Positions 23,000-33,987 of a stretch of 64,000 nucleotides of DNA are shown piece by piece (position 1 is the first letter of the stretch; each line of letters starts with the position of its first letter). The position numbers were made by a program, and so were the translations under genes. Under the pieces are notes generated by a model. That model saw only the letters and a list, made by a program, of their open reading frames with translations. It ran no database searches and had not been told where the DNA came from. The stretch comes from Luidia sarsii. Taxonomy: Eukaryota; Echinodermata; Asteroidea; Paxillosida; Luidiidae. The stretch is from contig OX465116.1 of NCBI GenBank assembly GCA_949987565.1, forward strand, positions 1,341,001 through 1,405,000. The letters run 5' to 3'.

Positions 23000-25900
23000 G
23001 TAAGTCCGATCAGTTCTTGTCCTCAATTTTCCCCAAACATTTCAAAAAGCTTATTTTCACAGGTACTGCTGGCGTGAATATCATTTCCCTGGATTGTCTT
23101 GTTCTGTTCTAAACCTGAGGTCTCGGGTTTGAATCCAGGTCAAGTCAAATCCCATTTTGCGTTTATTAATTCAGACGATTCCATATTGATTGCTGATCGA
23201 TGATATCGATTGATTCTATTATTTACAAAATGTCATTCATCTCTTGCGTTAAAAAAATACATACCCTACATACCCTACCTTTACCTCACTTGTCTAATTA
23301 AGTATTGAACTTAAGTTCTCAGATTGTCTTAGTTTCAGAACCACACATACTCACAAAAGAGAGAATTGTACATGGTGTCACCGCAAACCTATTACTCTTG
23401 TTATTCTCACCATGAAAACCTAGTACCTTCAAATCTCATTGAAGATTTGTTTTATTTACACAATAGATTATGAAACGGAGTTATACCATAAATAACTTGA
23501 AACAGAAAATAGCTCTAAGCTGTTGATTTTCTTTATCACATCCATCGCAAAAAAAAAACCCATCAAATTCGGGAGTTTATTACCGGTTTTGATTTACTCA
23601 CCTCAACATTTATCAGCCAATACCTGCTGGTATTATTTGGACTGACCTCGGTCAATTAAACAGCTCCATTTTTTTCCCCAAAGCCTTTTGAGGGTTTTTT
23701 TCGGAGCTCAGCGTATGGCACGGCCCAGTCAACCCACTGCAAGTCAAGATAGATTTCAATTCTAAACCATTGACATAATTCAACAGCTAAATATATTATC
23801 AACACAGTTTCTGGATATGCCAACAGGATACAGCTGATAACTTGGCCTGTGCGTTGACCTTTTTTGATAAATTGCAAATGACCCCTAAAAAAATTACAAC
23901 ATCGATTGTTGGTTGACATTGTGTCTAGACAGAGAATGGGTGAAAGAATTTTGTAAAATTAAAAGGTTTTTTACACTGGCGCCATTTGAACCCATTTCAC
24001 GACACCTATATTATTAATAGGTACGTGGATGCACAAATGTCACTACTGTATATACTTCCATGACTCCCTTTTCCAACATATTTTGGGTTGTTTTGTTGTT
24101 GTTTCTGTTACTACTTGCGCACTACTAGTAACCACGGCCAAAGTGGTTTAGGTCTGTGTCTCACAACGCGATGTTTACCCCACAACCTTAGTCTCCTCTA
24201 GCTTTGACCTTTGAGTCTGCCTCAGTGTCTGTTACCTTCAGGTTCAAGTAGTTATTGTCCTTTGTTTCTCATCCACGTCCTATTCACTCTCTCCCCCCTT
24301 CCTTCGTGTACATGTATCTGTTTTGGCCTTGTCACTCTGCCTTTGAGAAAGGTCCTGCTAGGATCGAAACGTCAGGCCCACTAAATTTTAAGAGTTATAG
24401 TAATATTAATAAAGTAATATAATCCCCCTGAAGTTCTTCGCTCAATAAAAAATTGCCTACAATCGCAGCAATTTGGTCGGTTTTACAACCACTTGCTGTT
24501 TGTGTCTGTGCGAGGGCAAACAAGTGGTATACCCCAGGAGATAATACAGGCCCTATGGCAGTTATATGGTTATATATACATAACGCGTGCTAGCGCCCGG
24601 ACGTATGGAAACACTCACTAATGAATAACAAAAGTGACGCCACTATTTCCTGGTAACACCGACATCCAGGAAAACACCGCTTCGGGAAGTGATCGCCTTT
24701 CATTTCAGTTTGCATTTAAAGGCCGATTCCTTAAAGGCCCTATACAACATTGGTAAAAGTGACTGTTTGTGTGTTAAACCATGGTTAACTTAACCGATAA
24801 ACATTCCAAAAAAGAAATCCTGCGAAGGTTTTTATATAAGCTCAAAATAATGGTAATCTGAGAAAGTAGAAAAAGGCAAAAAAAAAAACCCGTCACGCTT
24901 TTTGCACCGTTCTGTAGTGTAAGAAAGAGCCTGGGTTATTATCACTCGCGAGAATATATTTATTTTGTCGATGTTTGAGTGAAGATTTCTAGGGAAGTAC
25001 AGCATCCCAGACCGTAAGATTTCAACATGAGGATTCTATCATGACCATCTACAAACTGTGTAAATTAGAAGGAAATCTGTGGACATGGTTGTTTTCCGAT
25101 CTTCCCAATGTTGTATTGGGCCTTTAAGTACTTACTACATTCAATGAATATTATCTGTCAATCTCCCTTCCTGGACTGTCTTATAAAGACAGCTGGCGGT
25201 TGCATAGTTCCCATTCTGACACGGGTACGTCACCGCGAGCAGTCGGAAGAACTATCTGTCGAGTACACGGTAAAAGTACAAGTGGTAACAGTTTTCCATA
25301 AATCGGACTGATAGACGGAATTACAAGCATGGCTGATGACAAGCCCACCGAGCACCCGTGGTCGCAGAGGAAGAGATCCGCACCGGCCGATCGTCGGACC
25401 GACACGGGCCGCGAGGACGATGGGGTCCGGGACTTGAAGACTCAACGGTCCGTGAGCGACGACCTGGCCCTGGGCAATCTGTGCCGGCTGGAGAGCGTTC
25501 CCGACGGCGGGGAAGGATCGGAGGACCGCGGCGGCCGCGTCCTCGCGACCGGTGAGACCGGTTGTGGTGGTGGTGGTGACGAGGCTTCGTCGGAGGAGCC
25601 CGGCGAGCCGGTGAGGGTGAGCTCGGAGAGGGCCGCCGGTGAAGACGCGATCGACGGCGGGTTCTTTGAGGAGCTGCTTCACAAAATGGAGAGGAGATTT
25701 TGCAAGATTACCAAGCAACTCACGGAGACTTTTCGGAAGATTCTTCCCCTTCAGGTTATACGGGAAATTAGTTATTCTGTATATTGTTTAACAGTGTTCC
25801 TGTGTTTGTTCTTTTCCTTCTCCTCTTCCTCCTTCAGCTTCCCTCTCATCCTCCTCCTTCGGCCCCTCCTCCTTCTCCCTCCTCCTCCTTCTCCTCCTCC

Positions 25901-28900
25901 TCACTCCTCCTCCCCTCCTCTTCCTCTTCCTCCCCTCCTCTCCTCTTCCTCTTCGCACCTCGATCCTCCTCCTCCTCACTCCTCCTCCTCCTCCTCACTC
26001 TCCCTCCTCCTCATCACTCCTCCTCCCCTCCTCCTCCTCCTCCTTCTTCCTCCTCCTTCCACCAGAGCCAAAGGCAAGAAGGTCTTGTGGAAGAGTTGGA
26101 TGAAATCAACTCCCGTGTTCCAGGAGGATACAGATGGCTGATACTTGTTCTTCACAATAATCATTTGTTTCCCCTTCCTCTGAATAGAACTGCTTGGAAG
26201 ACAATCCATTCAACAACATCCACGTGCCCCATCCGGACAGGGCCAACGGCTTTGGAATGGTTGCACTCGGCATGAATATTCAGAAGGAGGACAGAGGTCA
26301 CCGGGTTCACGTCCTTCGTGACGGTCTGGCACACAGAGCCAAACTCCAGTGAGTTGTTCCTTTGAATTCCTTTGAGAAAGGTCCTGCTAGGATCGAAACG
26401 TCAGGCCCACTAAATTTTAAGATTTACATTTTGGTAATTTTAGTCAGTAAGCAGTTTGCAACATTTTTGTATATCACCTTTGAATTCCTAGTGTGTAAAA
26501 CTGAGTTACAATCGTCATACATATCTTGGCTTGATCTTCGCTCATCAGTGGAAAGGGCATCTTAACTTAGGTTTATGTTGGGGTTGGTTTGAGTTGGGTT
26601 GGTTTGGGTTGGGTTGGGTTGGGTTGGGTTGGGTTGGGTTGGGTTGGGCATGGAGGTAGAGGAGGGACCTCCATGGTTTGGGTTGTGTTGGGTTGGGATG
26701 GGATGGGTTGGGTTGGGTTGGGTTGGTTTGGGCATGGAGGTAGAGGAGGGACCTCCATGGTTTGGGTTGTGTTGGGTTGGGATGGGTTGGGATGGGTTGG
26801 GTTGGTTTGGGCATGGAGGTAGAGGAGGGACCTCCATGGTTTGGGTTGTGTTGGGTTGGGATGGGTTGGGTTGGGTTGGGTTGGTTTGGGCATGGAGGTA
26901 GAGGAGGGACCTCCATGGTTTGGGTTGTGTTAGTTGGGATGGGTTGGGTTGGGATGGGTGGGGTTGAGTTGGGTTGGGATTGGTTGGGTTGGGATGGGTG
27001 GGGTTGGGTTAGGTTGGGATGGGTTGGGTTGGGTTGGGTTGGGTTGGGTTGGTTTGGGCATGGAGGTAGAGGAGGTTTGGGTTGTGTTGGGTTGGGATGG
27101 GTTGGGTTGGGTTGGGTTGGGTTGGGATTGGATTGGTTGGGATGAATTGGGTTGTGTTGGGTTGGGTTGGGTTGGGTTGGGATGGGTTGGTTGTGTTGGG
27201 TTGGGTTCGGTTGGGTTGGGTTGGATGAGGTTGGGTTGGGTTGGTTGGGTTGGGTTGGATTGGGTTGGGTTGGGTTGGGTTGGGTTGGGTTGGGTTGGGT
27301 TGGGTTGGGTTGGGTTGGATGAGGTTGGGTTGGGTTGGGTTGGGTTGGTTGGGTTGGGTTGGGTTGGGATGGTTTGGTTGTGTTGGGTTGTGTTGGGTTG
27401 GGTTGGGTTGGATGAGGTTGGGATAGGTTGAGTTAGGTTAGCTTTGGGTTGGATTTAGTTTGGTTTTGCTGGAACCTACTCTCTAATGGATTAATCAGGG
27501 AACGTGTAAATAAATTATCTGGGTCACTGTGTCAATCAATCCACAAAGTTCAAACATGACATTCTTGTCTCTGGAAGCTAGAGAATAGATACCATCAGCA
27601 GGATATCCTGGCTCTAACCACATACCGGTATTGCTGGCTGGTATTGGGTCAGGTACTGTCACAGTCTCTACAAACCTGGTCCCTAGTCCCTTTGCCCTCA
27701 TTTCCTGTTTGGTTGGTTTTTCTTTCTGCTTACACAGAGACAATGACATCATCGTCGCTGTCAACGAGCAAGACGTGCAGAATTGGGAGTTTGAGAGCCT
27801 GCAGGAGTTCTTTGGGAACTTGGAAGAACTAGAGATCAAGCTGGTGGGTTTGCAGTTTTAACAGTTTGTTTGTTTTCGGAATATTTTTGTCTGAAACAGA
27901 TAGACAGTTTATATAATGGCAACTGAGGGGTAGTGCTTAAAGACTGGTAGTGATAGATCAGGGTTTGGATAAAGTTAATCTGACACAGATAGTAGATAAT
28001 GGCAACTGGGGGGATAGTGCTTAAAGACTGTTAGTGATAGATCAGGGTTTGGATAAAGTTAATCTGACACAGATAGTAGATAATGGCAACTGGGGGGGGG
28101 GGTAGTGCTTAAAGACTGGTAGTGATAGCGGTGGTAGTGCGGTTTGGATGAAGGTTAGGGGGACCATGAATGTAGGAATAAGCCCTTTTCAGACGATGCT
28201 GGAAAAACTCGCAAGGCTTGAGAGAGAATTTTCGAGCATTGACACGGCACAGTGTAACATTTCGGAGGTTCGGACTTACACCCAAATCTCTCAAGGGTTC
28301 ACGAGGGATGTCTGTCACTCTCTCAAGCATTGGTAATAACCTTTCACACGATGGCACTTTTGTAAGATTCCTCATGCATGAGACATTTTCTCAAGCCTTG
28401 TGAGTTTTGTTTTTCAGCGTCGTCTGAAAAGGCCTATAGCCTCTTTGCCATTTGGACAGTGGTTGTGCCCGAATCTGAAAAGACTGGGTGTGTAGAATCA
28501 CCATCGGTGCTCTGAATTTGGAGGTCCCCGTCTGCAAAGTGGTTAACCCGCTCCATAGCCGCTTTGTATAGAACCGTACGTGGCTGGCCAGTCCTCGTCT
28601 TAGTCAAGCTCTTTTGTCAACAACTCGCCGTCCATTTTACATTGTAGTCGGTGGAACGCAAGGATGAGGACTCTGAGGACTCTGAGGACGGGGAACCAGT
28701 TTACAAAAAGCTCACCATTACCATTCGGCTGAAATTTGAAGGTAAAACCTCATTCTCACTGGACTGAATAGTACAAGTATCAATATTTGGCCATTAGCAC
28801 ACACACACACACACACAAAAGTGAGAAAAGAGAAATTGGCTATCCTTCCCCCCCTCTTTTGCACACAGGTGACACAGTTGTAGTGGAAACTGAAATCACC

Positions 28901-30730
28901 TACAAGGCTTTGAGTTGGCGCTTTGCCAGCGAGATAGAGCCCCACTATATCTTCCAAAATGATGGCCACTCCAACACCAAGTACCTCATGTACAAGGACG
29001 GATGCTTCTGTATGTCATCACCCAGCGATCTCACACCCTGTAAGTTTTCTTGCTTTCCTTCTTAGCGTTTGCCGACGCTCGATCGACCCTTGTTCTAGTT
29101 ACAGCGGCCTCATTGATCACCCCCGGGCCTTCAGATAGAGCCACAGGCCTCTTTGATATGCAAGGCTGGCTAGCCTATCTGAGTCTGATAATCCGAGATC
29201 CATTTCAAATACTCCCCTTGGTCTAATTAAAGTCACTCAGTTTCCACATCTGATTGAACAATGGCATCACTTGCACTGTCGCTGGAATGACATTATCTGG
29301 GCTAGGAAGTAGCCTTTAAGAGTAAGTGTATTTGGACTCAAGATCAACCACATGGCCTCACCATCTGGGAGGGGAATGACTCCCACCATCCTTGTTGACG
29401 TCTGCACTAGAAAGCGGGAGTCACGGGTTCGAATCCCTCCCGAGCTGCCAGATATTTTGTTCATTAGGATATTGAAGCAAAGCACTGATGAGCATTCAGT
29501 GTTTATCACGTCGAGCAGGGCAAAAACCTCATTCATTGATTCATCCTTGTTTATCGCACTTACCGGGTATATCAAAGTCAGTGAGCCGTGTGTGACCTTT
29601 TCTTGCTCCGTTTCTTCTGCTTTGCACATTCACCAGGCAAGTTCAAGCTGCTGAGCTACAGCCCAAACTACAATATCCCCAGGGTGTTCTTCAACATCAC
29701 CAAGGACAGACCACTGGACGCGGACAAAGACAACTACATTGTACGTTGATCTCACGACTAGTTGGTTATATAACTAGTTGATCTCATGGCTAGTTGATCT
29801 CACAGCTAGTTGATCTCACAGCTAGTTGATCTCACAGCTAGTTGATCTCACAGCTATAGTTGATCTCACAGCTAGTTGATCTCACAGCTAGTTGATCTCA
29901 CAGCTAGTTGATCTCACAGCTATAGTTGATCTCACAGCTAGTTGATCTCACAGCTATAGTTGATCTCACAGCTAGTTGATCTCACAGCTAGTTGATCTCA
30001 CAGCTAGTTGATCTCACAGCTAGTTGATCTCACAGCTAGTTGATCTTACAACTAGTTGATCTCACAGCTAGTTGATCTCACGGCTAGTTGATCTCACGGC
30101 TAGTTGATCTCACGGCTAGTTGATCTCACGGCTAGTTGATCTCATGGCTAGTTGATATCACAGCTAGTTGATCTCACAGCTAGTTGATCTCATGACTAGT
30201 TGATCTCATGACTAGTTGATCTCATGACTATAGTTGATCTCAAGGTTAGTTGATCTCATGAGTAGTTGATCTCATGACTAATTGATCTTAGGACTAGTTG
30301 ATCTCATGACTAGTTGATCTTACGACTAGTTGATCACAGGACTAGTTGATCTCATGACTAGTTGATCTCATGTCTAGTTGATCTCATGACTAGTTGATCT
30401 CATGACTAGTTGATCTCATGACTAGTTGATCTCACGACTAGTTGATCTCATGACTAGTCACGTTTTGTCTGCCCCTTTCTTTGTATGGGAATCCAGGGCA
30501 CCAACAGCAGTGACTTGTATGGGAAAGGGCTGGACATATTCAGCGACAGTCGATTCTTCTTCAGCCTGAGACAGGTGAACACAAGCAAGTTCACCTTTGA
30601 GCTGGCCTCACAAAAAGGTATGTAGCCAAAATGTGTCTGTCAGAGTGCACACTGGGACCCTTTATTGACAATGAGAGAGAGGGGGGACAGAGAGAGGGGA
30701 GACAGAGAGAGCGGGGAGAGAGAAAGGAGA

Positions 30731-30769
<39 letters not shown>

Positions 30770-30782
30770 AGAGAGAAAGGAG

Positions 30783-30821
<39 letters not shown>

Positions 30822-30840
30822 GAAGACAGAGAGATAGAGA

Positions 30841-30871
<31 letters not shown>

Positions 30872-30931
30872 GGGAGAGAAAGGAGAAGATAGAGAGAGAG
30901 AGAGAGAAAGGAGAAGACAGAGAGATAGAGA

Positions 30932-30987
<56 letters not shown>

Positions 30988-31044
30988 AGAGAAAGGAGAA
31001 GATAGAGAGAGAGAGAGAGAAAGGAGAAGACAGAGAGATAGAGA

Positions 31045-31086
<42 letters not shown>

Positions 31087-31269
31087 AGAGAAAGGAGAAG
31101 ATAGAGAGAGAGAGAGAAAGGAGAAGACAGAAAGAGAGAGAGATAGAGAGAGAGATAGAGAAAGAGAAAGGAGAAGACAGAGAGAGAGAGAGAGAGAGGG
31201 GGGAAGGAGAAGATAGAGAGATAGAGAGAGAGAGAAAGGAGAAGACATAGAGATAGAGAAAGAGAGAGT

Positions 31270-31337
<68 letters not shown>

Positions 31338-31745
31338 AGGAGACAGCTAGACAGGGGAGAGAAGAGAGCGAGGGAGGAAGAGATTGAGAGAGAGGGAGGG
31401 GAACCAAAAAGTTGAGTGAAACCCTTTGGTTCTTTTCAGAACCACACTCACATTCAAGAAGAGAAGAGCTTCCCGTACACGCTGTCACCTCAAACCTACT
31501 CTTTATCAGTACCGCCACCAAGTCTTATGCGTTGATCTGTCTGGCTTGACCACCTCCTTCCTGTCCCATCCCCAGACCACTTCCTCGTGGCCACCAAGGA
31601 GGGCAAGCTGACCTTGCAGAAGTTCAAAGACATCAACTCGGTCACCTCCGTGGGCCTGTTCGACATGGTCCGGTCGTCCCTGGTGAAATACGACGGAACC
31701 GGCAAGGACAAGGGCACGGGAAAGCCAAACTTGTGGCAAAAATAA
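22307..31745 (+). CDS. Unrecognised protein: PDZ-like domain plus candidate IL-1/IL-18-type beta-trefoil
   Basis: Shared exons: 26188-26348, 27738-27843, 28648-28741, 28869-29039, 29637-29740, 30497-30617, 31576-31745 (TAA 31743-31745). They encode 308 residues in consistent phases. A phase-0 first exon at 22307-22999 (231 codons) or 25329-25754 (142 codons) precedes them, giving 539 or 450 residues. Exons 2-3 look like a PDZ domain: HRVHVLRDGLAHRAKLQDND, then IIVAVNEQDVQNWEFESLQE. Next comes an acidic linker (DEDSEDSEDGEP). The last ~200 residues alternate hydrophobic strands and turns. RFFFSLRQVNT and FTFELASQKDHFLVATKEGK followed by LTLQKF resemble the C-terminal strands of IL-18/IL-1 cytokines. 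No signal peptide or membrane segment is visible, as in IL-1-family precursors. An FGF- or fascin-type trefoil, or an unrelated beta-rich fold, is possible. The exon model is confident; the function is not. Confidence 0.72.
23000..25328. other. Intron/intergenic DNA between the two first exons
   Basis: No further exon seen. It contains a B-box-like SINE fragment (23118-23155), a family B fragment (23330-23430), a family A copy (24335-24400) and AT-rich DNA. Confidence 0.5.
24335..24400 (-). repeat. Family A copy
   Basis: CTTGTCACTCTGCCTTTGAG, AAAGGTCCTGCTAGGATCGA, AACGTCAGGCCCACTAAATT: the reverse orientation of the copy at 10045. Confidence 0.7.
25329..25754 (+). CDS. First exon variant B of the PDZ-like gene
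   Basis: Starts MADDKPTEHPWSQRKRSAP and ends LTETFRKILPLQ before a weaker donor GTTATA at 25755; 142 codons, phase 0, so it joins the same acceptor at 26188. Like variant A it is GC-rich and hydrophilic, and it ends in a possible helix (FFEELLHKMERRFCKITKQL). It shares no clear sequence with A apart from the closing FPLP/LPLQ. I infer an alternative promoter; a cassette exon is less likely because no acceptor precedes the ATG. Confidence 0.55.
25820..26065 (+). repeat. (CTCCTC)n pyrimidine tract
   Basis: About 245 bp of CTCCTCC/TTCCTC immediately after first-exon variant B and ahead of the shared exon at 26188. Confidence 0.85.
26375..26480 (-). repeat. Family A copy with tail
   Basis: TTTGAGAAAGGTCCTGCTAG and GATCGAAACGTCAGGCCCAC, then TTTTGGTAATTTTAGTCAGT and the TTTGCAACATTTTTGTATATCA tail. 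Begins 27 bp after a coding exon. Confidence 0.7.
26585..27440 (+). repeat. (TTGGG)n array with 79-84 bp higher-order units
   Basis: TTGGG pentamers are interrupted at 26646, 26730, 26809, 26888 and 27056 by a cassette GGGCATGGAGGTAGAGGAGG (four of the five then read GACCTCCATGG, making a small palindrome). This is the complement of the GCC2 3' UTR pentamer. It lies in the intron before exon 27738. Confidence 0.9.
27895..28135 (+). repeat. ~83-bp tandem repeat, 3 copies
   Basis: TGGCAACTG at 27917, 28000 and 28084, with TAGTGCTTAAAGACTGGTAG in each unit. Intronic in the PDZ-like gene. Confidence 0.8.
29350..29540 (+). repeat. SINE-2 copy
   Basis: B-box-like GGGTTCGAATCCCTCCCGAG followed by CTGCCAGATATTTTG and GTTTATCACGTCGAGCAGGG. 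A reverse copy is at 40725-40850 and a fragment at 32195-32285. Intronic. Confidence 0.65.
29745..30465 (+). repeat. 16-bp satellite-like array (CTAGTTGATCTCAYRG)n
   Basis: About 720 bp and more than 40 units of CTAGTTGATCTCACAG/ATGA, with occasional TATAG insertions. It begins right after the exon ending 29740 and ends about 30 bp before the next exon at 30497. It fills almost the whole intron. Confidence 0.92.
30660..31400 (+). repeat. (GA)n purine tract
   Basis: GAGAGA runs interrupted by AAAGGAGAAGACAGA and GATAGAGAGA words, repeated at roughly 110-130 bp. It is followed by a diverged family B end at 31420-31500. Last intron of the PDZ-like gene. Confidence 0.9.
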
Positions 31746-33987
31746 AATCAGATTAAAATGCCTTCCTGCATTTTTTTTTCCAGCAAAGATAACAAGCACC
31801 TCACCAAATGTCAGACATCGATGGCACTATTTAATGATTAATGGCACTCCATAAAAAAATAGCAGGAGGGCTTTTTACACTTTTGTATAATTTTTGTTAA
31901 TGTTTGTTTTAATTTTATTTTATTTTTGTACAGATATGGAAGGCTTTTATTTACTTGCTTTTGGCATTAATTATTTTTTATTAGTTTGGGAGATATTGAA
32001 AGGTTGTGTATCTTTTGGATGGACTGTCTTGTTTAAGCATTTGAAATGTGTACTCTGTTAAAAGCTTCAGGTGTGGGGATGTTTAGCTTTTGCAAGCTTA
32101 TTCTGGGCATTTTTGGTTAAAAACTGCATTTGTACATAATCTTTTTTCTCTTTAGAAACATTGATAGCACAATTGTTTGGACATTCAGAATCTGAGATGG
32201 TTCGGGTTCAAACCCCGCCCTGAACTGCCTGGCTTTTTTTTCAACGGCTAGTCAGGCCAAGCACTGGGCATACTGTGTCAATATGAAGTAGGGGCAAACC
32301 CTTGTTCAAATGCAATTGCCTTAGACACCACCCACATCAATCATTCTAGATCTTTAGGCCTAAAGGAAGATATAGCATCATGATAGCGCTCTACAGTATT
32401 ATGCTATTGGATAATTGCCTATAAACAATGCCATTGCTATAGAGGTGATCACGAGCTTCTTAGACATAAGCTACTTTAATAGATAACGGCTAATCATAGT
32501 GATTACATTATCAGTCGATCATAAGTTACATTTTGTTCACGTGAGCATATGAAGAAATGTTGATTCCTTTACTAATCAACTACCCGTAGTTCTTTGTTAA
32601 AAAGTTACCAGTGTGTCTATTTGTCTTCAATTTATTTCTTCGCTGCGTCCACTTTGTGTGGTCCCCGAACTGCTGCAGCCAGGTTTACGACAAAGTGTTG
32701 TCTGCACCTGATAGGAATTGGTTTCTGACCCCTGGAGATAAATACACGGCAGTTGATGGTTCTACTTGTACCCCCACCCCAGCAAAGATAAGTCGACTAT
32801 TTTGGAAAGCTAACATCGGCATTAAAAGCTCAGTCTTCAAATCCCTGATGATTTGTCAAATCTGATGGGTGTTTTATGGTCTAATATTTAAAAGAGATTT
32901 CAAGTCATATTCCCCTCCCCCCCCCCCCCCCTTCATTGATTTGTCTGAAATGAAAATGATTATACTTTCTCAGGGTTTCTTTGTTTGGGGGAGTTTTAAC
33001 AGCTGAGCTGAGTAATTCGTTGGGCTCTGTGAAGTCTAATTTTATATATGTATTGATTAAGACAGTGATTTGGAATTTTTCACATCACATGTAGTCAATC
33101 AAAATGTCAATCAAAATATCCTTGAAATACCATGACTTTAATTGCCCTTAACAATTTAAATTATCCGTAAACATAAACAGTGATTCAGAGGCCAATGTAA
33201 TTCTGTATAAATTAGTTTTTATCTTTTCAGTATTTTGTTACTTTGCTGTGTTCACACTGTATTTGTGCGGTTATTAAAATTGTACCACTTTTGCACATTG
33301 ATAATTTTTTTCGGCACAGTGTCATGCAATCAGCCCTTTATATCCTTCACAACAAAATATCACACAGGGTATCGCTTTAAAATTGCTGCGGCACAATTCC
33401 TTGCTCTATTTTCTAACTTGTATCCAATGTTTCATCAACCTCAGTAAATATCGAGCGGCTGTCTGTCTGTCTGTCTGTCAGGCAGGCAGACAAAAAGACG
33501 GGCAGACACAGACAGACCAACAATTTGACCAACAGATCGACAGACAGACAGAAAATGTTGCAAGGAGTTGTTAGCCTTGCAATTTGACCAACATTTTCAG
33601 AAATTTCACTTTTTTTATTATGCACTCCAAATAAAATCTAAGGACCCACTTTGTTTTTTTTTAATTTGGAACAATTTTAAGCCGTTTTTCACATTTAATT
33701 AATTTATCTATTAGTAATGATATATAATCTTCAAGAATCAATTAATTTAAATGACCCTGGAAGTCCACAGACATTGTCAGACATTATTCAAGCAAAATTA
33801 ATTATTCATACTTCGGGCCCAAAATTGACAACAAGCAAAAGTGTGAGCAAGACGCCGCTAGAGGGCGGCCTTCGCACTATCCACCACCATTATCGCAGAG
33901 TCAAACTTTTACGGCTGCGCGCAACTTTCCATGTGTATTTTATTTTGTAAACAATTCCCAGAAACTGTCCAAAAACGCGGACGATAA
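31746..33987. other. 3' flank of the PDZ-like gene and intergenic DNA
   Basis: An AATAAA overlaps the stop codon (31741-31746), so it is too early to be the only polyadenylation signal. SINE-2 fragment at 32195-32285, SINE-1 leader fragment at 32700-32815, AT-rich remainder. No exons recognised. Confidence 0.5.

Noticed and set aside
26069..26150. Extra exon (peptide QRQEGLVEELDEINSRVPGG) between variant B and the exon at 26188
   Set aside because: A plausible acceptor exists (CCACCAG) but no phase-compatible GT donor follows. Direct joining of 25754 to 26188 keeps the frame without it.
26589..27431. Interstitial telomere
   Set aside because: The unit is TTGGG, not TTAGGG, and it has compound 80-bp units. 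A telomeric origin is not supported.
30640..31521. 293-codon Ser/Leu minus-strand frame
   Set aside because: Complement of the (GA)n intronic tract.
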